24,864 bases of DNA from Ruminococcus sp. (GTDB lineage: Bacteria; Bacillota; Clostridia; Oscillospirales; Ruminococcaceae), in assembly GCA_023667165.1 (NCBI GenBank), contig JAMPAO010000029.1:1-24864 (forward strand), read 5' to 3'. Made by a program: the position numbers and the translations under genes. Below, piece after piece: positions 7,784 to 16,744 of this stretch; positions within the stretch are counted from its first letter, which is position 1, and the number at the start of each line of letters is the position of its first letter. The notes below the pieces were generated by a model, which did no database searches, was not told where the DNA came from, and saw only the letters and a list, made by a program, of their open reading frames with translations.

Positions 7784-10447
7784 TCATTCCTCCGTTAAGA
7801 ATGTATCAATTTCCCATATATCCGCATTAGTGAGCGTTCCGTCAATTAACGCCTCATAAAATTCCTGCACTTTTCCGTTATCATCAGCGCCGAATTTCCG
7901 AAAATCATCCTCCGTAATGTCAAGCTCTTTTTTGAACATATCAATGTAGGAATCGATCAAAGCCTTGCAGTCCTCCTCGCTCACTCCGATACTGTCGGCA
8001 TTTGTAAGCTCCTGTATTTTTTGCAGAAGCTCATCTCCCGACTTGCATTCACCGACTTCTCCCGTGAGATTTTTGTGGCCGCTGTCGCAGTAATATTCCC
8101 ACTTATAACCGCTTTCCGAATCTCCCGAAAGTATACGTTTGCAGTTGCCGCCCGTACAGGCGTGACAGTCCGTAATTTCCGCTGTGATGCCGAAAAACTC
8201 CGTATCTTTAAAAAATCCGTTTATATCCTGCGGCGTAATATTTAGGGAAATTTCCCCGCTTTCATCATCGGACATATCCATTGTTCTCATAGATTTATAC
8301 AATGCAATATACGCTAAAAGCTCCTCTGCGGAAAGCTCGCTGCTGATTTGAGTATTTCCGAAAAAGTTAGTACCCGCAACAGGTTTTCCGTCAAACTCCG
8401 CCGAATCGGATATACCGTTTTCACCTCTCACTGCCGTAACTTCATAAGGCCGGCGTGTCTCCTCGGCTGTCATAGAATCGTCCAACGCTGCCATAAGCTC
8501 GTTATACTCCGCAAGCGCAGGAACGTAAGCGTTATTTACGGCATTTGCGATCGCAGTCTGCATAGCATTGTAAAGAGCCTGAATTTCCATTGGATTTTCC
8601 GAAGCCTCGATCATGGGCATATACATTGACTGTATCTGCACCGTTAATTTGGAAGTGTACTCGGACAAAAAAGTACCGAAGTCAATTCCCGCAGCTTCGT
8701 ATTGGTATGTGCCGCCGTACCAATCGCCGTAATCGAGATAAAACCGCGCCTGCGCCGTATCCATATAGTTTTTTACCATCAGCGTGTAACCGTCAATTAT
8801 CTCGGCTTTTGTTTCCGCACTGTGCTCCGTACCGTCACCGGCAAGGGTAAACTTAACCGGCGAAAGCCAGCTGAAGAACGCCGAAATAAGGAAAAACACA
8901 ACAATGATCAGCAGTATCGGTACAATTATAAGTCCCCCGCCGCCGCACAGGATAACGGACGCCGCTTTCTTTTTTAATGCGCCTTTGACTAATTCCCGCC
9001 CGCTCGGTACTCCGTTCACAACTTCCCTTATCGCCGTGGGATTATCACGGATAAATATTTCTTTCCTTTTCTGCCTGATCTGTTTTGACTTCTGCTTTTT
9101 GGAATACTCCTTTTTTTCTTCACGCATTTTGTGACTGCTGCCCGCCCTGACTTTTCCTTTCGGCTCATCGGCAAATTTTTCAGCCATTGTCCGTTCGGCA
9201 GACTTATATGACGATTCCTTTTTCGTAACCTCGTCATACTTGTCAATGCCGTAACGATTACCGTTTTGCGCCGCCCTGTCCTTTGCCCGTTCGGATTTTT
9301 TTACATCGGTTTCGGCAAGATTTTTTATAAGTTTTTTTGCCTCTATTGCCGCAAGTGCCGCAGATAGATCCATAACGGTGCTGCCTGCCGAATCCGAATT
9401 TTTCACAGACCCGCCAACGGTTGAAATACCGTCAACAGCGGAATTTGTGCTGTCGGATAAAATATCCCCCACAGCATTTTCTGCAATAGGAGCGGCATTC
9501 CCTTTTGCAAGCTCGGAAACAGTTTGAAAATCTTTTGCAGTCCTTTCAAGTCCTTTTTCCTCGCTGCGGTTACTGCATTTTCTCTCGGAATAAACGTGAT
9601 ATGCCTGCTCTCTGCGGTAAGCCTGAACATCAACCGTATTGCTGACAGTTTCGGAATGTTCGGAAATATTCTGATTTTCTTCATCTCCGCTCTGCGCCAC
9701 GGTCACACAAATAGTTTCATCTTCCTTACGGGACTCAGGCTCTTCATAATGCTCCTGCTGTTCTTCCCGAATAGCTGTCACACGGCTAAGACGTATTGCT
9801 TCGGCGTTCTTCTGCTCGATAAACGCCGCTCGCTTTAACCGTTTTGCCATTTCGGGGGATATGACCTTTTCGGATTCGGGAATGGGGATCACCGCATTTT
9901 CCAAAGCAGATTTTTTATCGGTTTTGGGCGGCATTTCTCTCGGAATATCCTTAACCGTCTCCCCGCCGAAATCCGAATACTTATCCCCGCAAACAGCCGC
10001 ATATCCCGCCAATGCGGTATTTAACTTTATCTTTTCCCCGTTGAGCTTTTCAAGAAAAGCCGCACGTTTCATTCTTTCCGCAATCTCGGTTGGGATAGCC
10101 TTTTCTGCTTTGGAAAAAATTCTGTTATTCTGCTGTTTATTTTCCTGCGTAACTGCCGGAGAAATTTCACTGTGAGAAGTATCTGAAACAGGAACTGCAT
10201 AATTCGTTTTGTTCTTGTTCTTCCGAATATTAACGGAAGCAGTTTTTTTCGGATCTTCTTTTTTCGGATCATCTGTTTTCGATTTATCCGAAACACCCGT
10301 CCTGCCCGAATACACCGTATTTTCCTTTTTTATCCTGCTTATCCGATAAACCTTTTTATGCTCACGGATAACAGGCTGTCCGCTTTCTCCCTTTCCCTTG
10401 AAAGAAAGGGAGCGCTTCACGCCGTATTTGTTTTCGCTTTCTGCCAT
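7784..10447 (-). CDS. CD1108-like bitopic mobile-element protein, 887 aa, without hydrolase domain
   Basis: The ATG at 10447 follows GGGGAG at 6-nt spacing; the frame extends to a TTG at 10465, but that is unsupported. The N-terminal ~490 residues are charged, low-complexity and K/E/S-rich, and so probably cytoplasmic. They contain a 28-residue motif twice (RMKRAAFLEKLNGEKIKL and RLKRAAFIEQKNAEAIRL, about 78 residues apart). A strong membrane segment follows at about 499-529 (VPILLIIVVFFLISAFFSWL). The ~350-aa C-terminus is outside in this topology and holds a cysteine cluster CHACTGGNC with further single cysteines. The architecture and place after VirB4 match the CD1108-type proteins of Tn1549-like elements, many of which end in an NlpC/P60 or CHAP peptidoglycan hydrolase. 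I see no such catalytic motif here, so wall opening may fall to another protein. Confidence 0.72.
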   Translation of the reverse strand: MAESENKYGVKRSLSFKGKGESGQPVIREHKKVYRISRIKKENTVYSGRTGVSDKSKTDDPKKEDPKKTASVNIRKNKNKTNYAVPVSDTSHSEISPAVTQENKQQNNRIFSKAEKAIPTEIAERMKRAAFLEKLNGEKIKLNTALAGYAAVCGDKYSDFGGETVKDIPREMPPKTDKKSALENAVIPIPESEKVISPEMAKRLKRAAFIEQKNAEAIRLSRVTAIREEQQEHYEEPESRKEDETICVTVAQSGDEENQNISEHSETVSNTVDVQAYRREQAYHVYSERKCSNRSEEKGLERTAKDFQTVSELAKGNAAPIAENAVGDILSDSTNSAVDGISTVGGSVKNSDSAGSTVMDLSAALAAIEAKKLIKNLAETDVKKSERAKDRAAQNGNRYGIDKYDEVTKKESSYKSAERTMAEKFADEPKGKVRAGSSHKMREEKKEYSKKQKSKQIRQKRKEIFIRDNPTAIREVVNGVPSGRELVKGALKKKAASVILCGGGGLIIVPILLIIVVFFLISAFFSWLSPVKFTLAGDGTEHSAETKAEIIDGYTLMVKNYMDTAQARFYLDYGDWYGGTYQYEAAGIDFGTFLSEYTSKLTVQIQSMYMPMIEASENPMEIQALYNAMQTAIANAVNNAYVPALAEYNELMAALDDSMTAEETRRPYEVTAVRGENGISDSAEFDGKPVAGTNFFGNTQISSELSAEELLAYIALYKSMRTMDMSDDESGEISLNITPQDINGFFKDTEFFGITAEITDCHACTGGNCKRILSGDSESGYKWEYYCDSGHKNLTGEVGECKSGDELLQKIQELTNADSIGVSEEDCKALIDSYIDMFKKELDITEDDFRKFGADDNGKVQEFYEALIDGTLTNADIWEIDTFLTEE

Positions 10448-10467
10448 AAAGCTCTCCCCTTTCAAAG

Positions 10468-13400
10468 TTATCCGTTTTCGGTTTCTTCCTCTTTGTTCAG
10501 CATTGTTGCCGTTTCGGAGAAATTGGTGGTCATCAGGCTGTACAGCCTTGTGTCTTTGGGGAACTCGTCATAGAACGGTATCTTTGTCTTGCCGCCCAGA
10601 ACAAGTATTCCATGTCCTGCGGGTACGTCATTTACAAACTGAATTTCCGAATCGGTAAAATGCAAGATGTCCTGTAATTTCGCTGCGTCCGTCGGGTTCT
10701 GCTTCAGCAGGACAATGAACTCGGAATTTGCAAGCATATTTCTTGACTTGTAATCCTTTAAAAGATCGTCCACGTTCTGCGTGATACCCGTAAGAATGCC
10801 CCCGTATTTTCTCGCACGTTTCCAGAGCATCATAAGATAATCCAAAGAATACTCATCGGAGAACAGAAGGTGCGCCTCGTCAATGAAAACGTAAGTCTTT
10901 CTGCCCCTTTCCTTGTTCTCCGCAAGCCTGTTCCAGATGTAATCCAGGATAAGGAGCATTGACTGCGTTTTAAGGTTGCCGTTCAGATCGCGGATATCGT
11001 AAGCGATTATGCGGTTTCGTGTGTCAACATTGCTGCGGTTATTGAAATACTTAGCCGAGCCGTTTACATACATATCCACCGTAATTATCAGCTTGTCTTT
11101 CATCTCCTGCGAAACATTTTCCGTTTCCTCTTTCATACATTCAAGAAAAGTTTCAAGCGTGGGCATATCGCAGGGGTCAAGAGTTTTAAGCACTCCGGAC
11201 TTGGCATAAGCCTTTTGTACACAGCGATCAACAAAACTTTTTTCCTGCGCATTCAGCGGGTGTTTTGCGTCCATACAACTGATAAAGGACGTTATGAGCT
11301 GACATTTATCTGCGATAATATCAATTTCGGGATCGTCCAGCATACGGAAATCAAAATCAAAAATATTGATGTGATTTTTAGAACCGTTGGAAAATCTCAC
11401 GACCTCGCCGCCCAGTTCACGGACGATTTTCCAATACTCTCTTTCCGGGTCGATTATGAGAATATCCGCCGTTTCGTCGCCGAGAGCAATATTCAGAATT
11501 TCCGTCTTGACCTTGAACGACTTGCCGCCGCCGGAGGTAGCAAGGACAAATCCCGACGGATTCACAAGCCCCGTCACACGGTTGAACATAATGATGTTGT
11601 GAGACAGCACGTTCAGACCGTAATATGTCGAGCCGGGCGTCTGCACTTCCTTGACGTTAAAGGGCATAAATATAGCCACGGACTCGGAGGGCATTGTGCG
11701 AAGATAACCAAACTTGCGCTGATACCCTAAGGGCAGGCAGTCGCAAAGCCCGTGTTCCTGTTCCCAGGCCATCTCCCCTTTGGTACAGCCGGAGCGTTTG
11801 AGCGTACTCTCTATGACCTCCGCAGTCTCGTTAAGCTCATCAAATGATTTTGCCTTAATGAGTATCTGCACATTGGTCATAAACAGCTTCTGGTCTTTCA
11901 TTGTTATCTTGTCGTAAACGCTAACCATACTGTCACGCTGATTTTTTATCCTTTGGGGCATTTGGCTTGAAAAGTTTCCGTGCTGCGCCGCCTTGACCTC
12001 ACGCTTTGCCATATCCGTATCGACTGCGGTTATCTGCCGTTGGACCAGCTTCCTCGCCTCTGCGCTGTCGTATGTCTCAATGTTAGTTGTCACCGTAATT
12101 TCCGCGCCTGTGCCGAGTAAACCCGTGAGAATATCGGATGTTGCGGTGGAGGGAAATTCACGAATGTAAATCGTTTTGGCGTAAGTATCGCCCCACATAA
12201 AGTAGTCTTTCTTAAACTCAAAATAATCGGGAGCGCAATACAGCTTTTCCCTGCCCTTTTTGAAATCTTCCTCCGTGAGCTTCGGCACGGGCATACCGTC
12301 CGTTCCAACAAAGAAATCCTTTAGCATTTCTATACGCTCCTGCGCAGTAAGCGCTCTCATTCCCGTACTGCCAATACGGTTAAAGGTATTTATTGCGGTT
12401 ATATCGAGAGTTTTGAAACGCCTTACTGCCGCTTCATCATCGGGAGCTTTTATTGTGAGGGTAACATACATATGCTTCTGAATAGCGTTCTGACCCTTTT
12501 GTATATTCGCCTCCAAAACACGGGTATTAAATTCGTGTCTTAGGTCAAAGTAATCGTCCGCTTTCTGTTTGAGCAGCACATTCCTTCTGAAATCTTCCAT
12601 ATTAAGGCGGCTGTTACGGCAGCATATCTGACAGTCCACAGTATCGTCAAGAATACCTAAAAATTCGATATATCTTTCAAGATACATATACTGCTGTTCC
12701 TCGTCCGCAAGATTGAAATTTATATCGTCAAAGGTGTACGCTTTTGAATACATCTTTTTGCCGAGGAAAAATATACCGTCCTCGATAACCTTTTTATACG
12801 GGATAGTTGAGAGAACCTTTTTTGAAAAATCGGTTTTCTCCTTATCGGAATTACCCGGCTTCTTTTTCTTTTTGGACTTCTTAGGTTTTCCCGCCGCAAG
12901 TCTTATATTATCCCTGTCACGGGCGTTCATATCCTCATCGCCGTTATATCCCTTTGCCCTGCCCGCTTTTTTGGCGATGATCGCCGCAGCAGCCGTAAAT
13001 CCCACCGCCATAGCGGGAAGCAAAGCATTTGTGAGAGGCGATGTTGTTCCCTCCGGGACAGGCTGTTCGGACATTTCCATGACAGCTTCGGTTACATAAG
13101 AGGTCTCCGGTACTTCGGATATTTTCGCAGCCTCCGTGACCGTCTCTGTAACGGTTTCATAAACTTGTTCCGCCGGAACATCGGTTACTGCCTGCGCTGT
13201 TTCGGTAACGGAAAACGCCGCTGTTACCGACTGTGTTTCCGTTTCTTCCATAGCTTCAATCATAGCCTGTTCCCCCATAGCCTGTTCGACAATGCTTGAA
13301 ATAATATTCTCGTCAATAACAGTTTTTTCGGATACTTCCGTAACGGTCATTTCCGATGAAACTGTCTCAACTGTAAACGCTTCGCTTTCGAGCCGTAATT

Positions 13401-13506
13401 CACTTTCGGCAGCCTGTGTATCGGTTTCGGACGCTGTATTTGATATTTCCGATCCCCGAACGTCAGGCGCATTTGAAACCGCTGTGACTTTTTCCTGCTC
13501 ATTCAT
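10468..13506 (-). CDS. virB4: VirB4-type conjugation ATPase with N-terminal extension
   Basis: The 1012-aa motor ATPase powers channel assembly and substrate transfer. The core (from about residue 230) carries Walker A ATSGGGKS (K662), a strand DILIIDPEREY, Walker B TYVFIDEAHLLF (about 871-882) and a downstream TGITQNVDDLL, as in VirB4/TraE/ConE proteins. In front of it lies an unusual ~185-residue extension: Thr/Val/Glu-rich low complexity (about 35-155), a hydrophobic segment LLPAMAVGFTAAAAIIA (about 162-178), then a lysine run KKSKKKKK. The usual family length is about 800. The ATG at 13506 is favoured over the GTG at 13512 because GGAGG is 8 nt from it. It overlaps the PrgI gene stop by a TGA within the ribosome-site region, so the two are coupled. 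Confidence 0.95.
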   Translation of the reverse strand: MNEQEKVTAVSNAPDVRGSEISNTASETDTQAAESELRLESEAFTVETVSSEMTVTEVSEKTVIDENIISSIVEQAMGEQAMIEAMEETETQSVTAAFSVTETAQAVTDVPAEQVYETVTETVTEAAKISEVPETSYVTEAVMEMSEQPVPEGTTSPLTNALLPAMAVGFTAAAAIIAKKAGRAKGYNGDEDMNARDRDNIRLAAGKPKKSKKKKKPGNSDKEKTDFSKKVLSTIPYKKVIEDGIFFLGKKMYSKAYTFDDINFNLADEEQQYMYLERYIEFLGILDDTVDCQICCRNSRLNMEDFRRNVLLKQKADDYFDLRHEFNTRVLEANIQKGQNAIQKHMYVTLTIKAPDDEAAVRRFKTLDITAINTFNRIGSTGMRALTAQERIEMLKDFFVGTDGMPVPKLTEEDFKKGREKLYCAPDYFEFKKDYFMWGDTYAKTIYIREFPSTATSDILTGLLGTGAEITVTTNIETYDSAEARKLVQRQITAVDTDMAKREVKAAQHGNFSSQMPQRIKNQRDSMVSVYDKITMKDQKLFMTNVQILIKAKSFDELNETAEVIESTLKRSGCTKGEMAWEQEHGLCDCLPLGYQRKFGYLRTMPSESVAIFMPFNVKEVQTPGSTYYGLNVLSHNIIMFNRVTGLVNPSGFVLATSGGGKSFKVKTEILNIALGDETADILIIDPEREYWKIVRELGGEVVRFSNGSKNHINIFDFDFRMLDDPEIDIIADKCQLITSFISCMDAKHPLNAQEKSFVDRCVQKAYAKSGVLKTLDPCDMPTLETFLECMKEETENVSQEMKDKLIITVDMYVNGSAKYFNNRSNVDTRNRIIAYDIRDLNGNLKTQSMLLILDYIWNRLAENKERGRKTYVFIDEAHLLFSDEYSLDYLMMLWKRARKYGGILTGITQNVDDLLKDYKSRNMLANSEFIVLLKQNPTDAAKLQDILHFTDSEIQFVNDVPAGHGILVLGGKTKIPFYDEFPKDTRLYSLMTTNFSETATMLNKEEETENG

Positions 13507-13508
13507 CT

Positions 13509-13907
13509 TCACTTCCTCCTTTTCCTATTTCCCTTTTTCTCCGCTTTTCTTTCACGTTCAAGCCCCGCAAGATGTATTTTCCTTATCTCATCGTGAACGG
13601 AAATTTCTTCGGGAAAAAACTGCATTTTCCTCCGCTGATTACCGAAGTAAAATTCAAAAACGGTTTGTGCGATCTTTTCAAAAGGCATACCGTTGTACCT
13701 TAAAAATCCCACCGCCGCAATGGGCGCAGTTTCAAGAATTACAGCGTACATCAGCACGTCTTTTGGAATAAACCTCATTCCGATAACAAATGTGCCGGCC
13801 GCAAGTCCTATCATCAGAACACCGCAGACAAACTGCCTTATTGTCAGCCCGAAAAAGAACTGCTCCTTATACTCGGTCACGTCCTGCGGAATATCCGCCT
13901 TTATCAT
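13509..13907 (-). CDS. PrgI-family (VirB3-like) inner-membrane protein
   Basis: A 132-aa protein starting MIKADIPQDVTEYKEQFFFG, typical of the PrgI family. Two hydrophobic segments follow: FVCGVLMIGLAAGTFVIGM (about 26-44) and MYAVILETAPIAAVGFL (about 53-69). Then comes the conserved-looking RYNGMPFEKIAQTVFEFYF and a basic tail ending in KKGNRKRRK. PrgI/VirB3 proteins dock the VirB4 ATPase to the membrane channel, and the gene lies directly before virB4. It starts 1 base after the methyltransferase stop (TGA-A-ATG) with GAGGTGGAG upstream. Confidence 0.93.
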   Translation of the reverse strand: MIKADIPQDVTEYKEQFFFGLTIRQFVCGVLMIGLAAGTFVIGMRFIPKDVLMYAVILETAPIAAVGFLRYNGMPFEKIAQTVFEFYFGNQRRKMQFFPEEISVHDEIRKIHLAGLERERKAEKKGNRKRRK

Positions 13908-13908
13908 T

Positions 13909-15321
13909 TCACTCCACCTCGCCTTTCAGATTACTGAGAATATGTGCGATAACGTCCACCGTCCAGCCGTTTCCGATACACTTATACCGCTGCGTTTTTG
14001 AAATGCCCTCCGTATAATTGTCGGGCAAGGTCTGTAACCTCTCCGCCTCAACGGGGGTGAGCTTGCGGATAAGGTAATCGCCGTCCGGCAGGTCGATCTT
14101 ATATAAACCTGTCTTTGAACCCAGACCTCCCGCACCGGAACATATCGTTACGGATTTACCGTGAACGGAATATATCCGCTGTCCCTGACCTGCATTTCCG
14201 AAATGACCCAGACGAACGGGAGCAGCAACAGCGGTAGAGCCGCCCTTGAACCCTTTTTCACGAAGCAGATTCGCTTCGCCGTATTTATAATATCCCGCCA
14301 TAACCGTGCGGGATTTTTCGCCCTCGTTACGGTATGTGTTTATGGGAATTGCCTCGCCTTTTATTTCGCCCAAATATTCGTAATATTCGCAGGACGTTGT
14401 AAGGCAGTTGCTTTTCTCCGACATTTTCCTTCCCCGCCTTGTCTCGGAGTTCGGCATTGTAAGGTCAACGCATTCTCCCGCCTTTATTTCTGCATAGCCC
14501 TTTTGAGTTGCTTCTCTTACCGGCATAATGCTTTCGGTATCAACGGGAATTGCAACAAGCGAATCCTTTTGCACGGTGGTAAGGCAGTTACTTTTGCAGT
14601 CATTTCTGAGTTCAATACGCTGCTGTGTACCGCCCTCACACTTATAACTTCTGTCTCCGCTTTGGGTATATCTCCCCCTCTGCGCCGCTCCTACAGGCTC
14701 GGCAACCATTGTTCTCTGCTTTCTTTCAAGAGTGTTCCAAATAACCGCCCCGCCGTAGGAAGATGTTATGCAGTAGCTTTTGTTCTGCCAGGCAACAGCG
14801 TCCTCCAGAATATCTTTAAGCAAAATTCCCTTGTCCTCCGGCTGATCCACATTCGGGATATTGGTCCAGTAACAGCGTTTTCTCTGCTGTGCCGAAACTA
14901 AAGCAGAGTTAATCATAATAGGTTCAACGCCTAACTGCTCCGAAATAAATGCCTTGATATTTTTATGTATGGAGTAATTGTTTTCGTAAAGGAAATACTT
15001 ACAGCCGCTTTCGCGCAAGGCTCTGACGTACTCCATAAACAGCTTACCGCCCATACCGTCGGGAGTAGTTTCACGTCCCGCTTTGGCTATGCTCCAATAG
15101 GTGCAGGGCGAGCCGCCCAGCAGCAGGTCATAGCCCTTGAATTTTGTAAAATCTCCGTCAAACACATTTCCGTGATGAACGATTTCGGGAAAATTTTTCT
15201 TGCTTATCTGCACTGCGTATTTGTCGATCTCAAAAGCGTCATAGCTTTCGGCGTGTATCCCTGCGCGGAGCAGCGCCAACATTCCGCACGAGATACCGTC
15301 ATACAAACTTAATACCCGCAT
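13909..15321 (-). CDS. C5-cytosine DNA methyltransferase, orphan
   Basis: A 470-aa SAM-dependent enzyme adding methyl to C5 of cytosine. Motif I is VLSLYDGISCG (3-13); the catalytic loop is GGSPCTYWS with C73; motif VI is YENN (112-115), where ENV is usual; motif VIII is QQRKRCYW (145-152). Motif IX is LTPVEAERLQTLPDNYTEG and motif X KCIGNGWTVDVIAHIL. Between VIII and IX (about 170-415) the target-recognition region repeats a short motif: KSYCITSS, KSNCLTT twice and KSRTVMA. No restriction endonuclease is adjacent, so it is an orphan, most likely protecting the element from host restriction after transfer. It sits between the TrbL-like and PrgI genes and begins 3 bases after the TrbL-like stop. 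Confidence 0.95.
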   Translation of the reverse strand: MRVLSLYDGISCGMLALLRAGIHAESYDAFEIDKYAVQISKKNFPEIVHHGNVFDGDFTKFKGYDLLLGGSPCTYWSIAKAGRETTPDGMGGKLFMEYVRALRESGCKYFLYENNYSIHKNIKAFISEQLGVEPIMINSALVSAQQRKRCYWTNIPNVDQPEDKGILLKDILEDAVAWQNKSYCITSSYGGAVIWNTLERKQRTMVAEPVGAAQRGRYTQSGDRSYKCEGGTQQRIELRNDCKSNCLTTVQKDSLVAIPVDTESIMPVREATQKGYAEIKAGECVDLTMPNSETRRGRKMSEKSNCLTTSCEYYEYLGEIKGEAIPINTYRNEGEKSRTVMAGYYKYGEANLLREKGFKGGSTAVAAPVRLGHFGNAGQGQRIYSVHGKSVTICSGAGGLGSKTGLYKIDLPDGDYLIRKLTPVEAERLQTLPDNYTEGISKTQRYKCIGNGWTVDVIAHILSNLKGEVE

Positions 15322-15324
15322 AAT

Positions 15325-16161
15325 TTAACCTCCCAGCGCTCTCTTGGTTATTTCGCTTGACTTTGCAACTGTGATCGCAAGCATTACCACACTTAAAACA
15401 GGAGCGGAATACTTCATAATGTGCATTAAAAGACCCGCACCGTTAAGCCCTGCGGTAAGGTCAAGGGTAAGACTTGACGTAACGACCGTGTACGCCTTAA
15501 AGCAAATTGCCAGCACTCCCCACTGCATTGAAACGGCTGCAAAGTTCTTGATAAAAGCTATTCCCGCAGAACGTGCCTGACTGCTCACAAGCGTTGCCAG
15601 AGCTACGGGAGAAATTGCCGTAAGTATCGCCGTTTCAAAAACCACTCCCAGAACGGAAACCGCTATCATTGAAAACATCACGAACATAAGGATTATGAGG
15701 ATAACGTATATCAACGTCAGCACAATGTAGTTAATATCCAGCGTCCCGCCTTCCAAAGGTGAGCCTGCTGTCATTGCCGCTCCGAACGCCGAACCGATGC
15801 CGCCGAACGCTTCCGCAAAATTCACATTGCTTTTGAACAGCCCCGAAATCAGCCCCACTACGTTATCCACATTCTGCACAATAAGGGCGCTGACCACGAG
15901 CTTCATCGCCACCCGCAAAGCCCCCTCTATTCCTCCGTTAAAGTCGATATTGGCGCAGTAGGTGAACGCTTCCATACAGAAAAACAAAGTAAGCAAAGCC
16001 GTTCCCGCACCCTCAAAAACACCTATTGCCTCTCCTGCGCTGCCGATAACATCAAAGTCCGCTATACTCTGCAAAACCGCCGCAAATCCGTCCGCTTCGG
16101 TCTGCAGTAAATTCTGCGCTTCTTCAAACGCACGTTCAAAAAAGCTTGGATCGCCCGCCAT
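15325..16161 (-). CDS. TrbL/VirB6-like polytopic channel protein
   Basis: A 278-aa hydrophobic protein. The frame opens at 16200, but the ATG at 16161 follows AGGAGG at about 6 nt and is chosen. After an amphipathic N-terminus there are about six membrane segments: around GTALLTLFFCMEAFTYC, AMKLVVSALIVQNV, INYIVLTLIYVILIILMFVM, IAVSVLGVVF, an Ala-rich pair, and SAPVLSVVMLAITVA near the end. The fold and size match VirB6/TrbL proteins of Gram-positive type IV systems, which form the inner-membrane pore. The neighbours (Maff2 upstream, PrgI and VirB4 downstream) support this. A hairpin lies just upstream in the leader. Confidence 0.9.
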   Translation of the reverse strand: MAGDPSFFERAFEEAQNLLQTEADGFAAVLQSIADFDVIGSAGEAIGVFEGAGTALLTLFFCMEAFTYCANIDFNGGIEGALRVAMKLVVSALIVQNVDNVVGLISGLFKSNVNFAEAFGGIGSAFGAAMTAGSPLEGGTLDINYIVLTLIYVILIILMFVMFSMIAVSVLGVVFETAILTAISPVALATLVSSQARSAGIAFIKNFAAVSMQWGVLAICFKAYTVVTSSLTLDLTAGLNGAGLLMHIMKYSAPVLSVVMLAITVAKSSEITKRALGG

Positions 16162-16184
16162 AATACTCCTCCTTTCTCCCGACA

Positions 16185-16222
16185 GGGGACAATAGTTCAA
16201 TGTCGTTTGCTATACTGTCCCC
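16185..16222 (-). promoter_or_regulatory. Hairpin between the Maff2 and TrbL-like genes
   Basis: A 10-bp stem pairs GGGGACAGTA with TATTGTCCCC on the minus-strand transcript, across an 18-nt loop. One pair is G-U on that strand and would be an A-C mismatch on the other, so it reads as an RNA structure of the leftward transcript. No U-run follows, so it is not a simple terminator. It may be an RNA-processing or stability site that lets the pilin-like gene be expressed above the downstream genes. Confidence 0.55.
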
Positions 16223-16272
16223 GCCGGTTGTGCCTTTTTTTAGAGATCATACTAATCAATGAGGGATTTGTA

Positions 16273-16695
16273 TCAAGCGCCGCTGCCTCCGAGAGAAATT
16301 GACGACGGTATGAGCGCACCCACTGCGGCAATTATCGCACCGCCGATAAGGGTCTGAAAGCCTCTTGTCTTGCCGTCGGCGTTATCGTCCTTAAAACCTA
16401 CTCCCGTCTGAATACCGCCTACCACGGCTACAAGCGAACCGAGAGCAATAATGCCCGGACCTAACACTCCCATAATTCCGTCGATCATTCCCTGTGCGTC
16501 AACGCCGCTTCCGCCATCTGCCGCATAAGCGGTAACGCCGCATACCTGCAATGCCATAGGAACGGCAAGCGCCGCTTTGCCGGCTCTTGTGTTCATTGCC
16601 ATACCCACTGCGTCCGTGCAGTAAAGCATTGCTCTTGCTCCCGCCTCGTTTACCTTGTCCTGCGCTGTGTGGATTGCCTGTGTGATCCTGTTCAT
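16273..16695 (-). CDS. Maff2-family small membrane protein, VirB2 pilin-like
   Basis: The ATG at 16695 sits 8 nt from GGAGG; the longer frame to 16767 has no ribosome site. The 140-aa product has an N-terminal amphipathic helix, then a signal-like segment ALAVPMALQVCGVTAYAADG (about 41-60) with a plausible AYA-A cleavage site. Two glycine-rich hydrophobic segments follow: GIMGVLGPGIIALGSLVAVVG (about 72-92) and LIGGAIIAAVGALIPSSI. This is the layout of the Maff2 family and of VirB2-type pilins in Gram-positive conjugation. The gene heads the mating-channel operon. A terminator at 16831-16881 stands between it and the VirD4 operon, so it should have its own promoter; only a weak one is visible (TTGCAG at 16758-16763, GATAAA at 16736-16741, 16-nt spacing). 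Confidence 0.9.
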   Translation of the reverse strand: MNRITQAIHTAQDKVNEAGARAMLYCTDAVGMAMNTRAGKAALAVPMALQVCGVTAYAADGGSGVDAQGMIDGIMGVLGPGIIALGSLVAVVGGIQTGVGFKDDNADGKTRGFQTLIGGAIIAAVGALIPSSISLGGSGA

Positions 16696-16744
16696 CAGAA
16701 CTGCCTCCTTAAATGATTTGAAAATATTTTGAAAATTTATCCGA

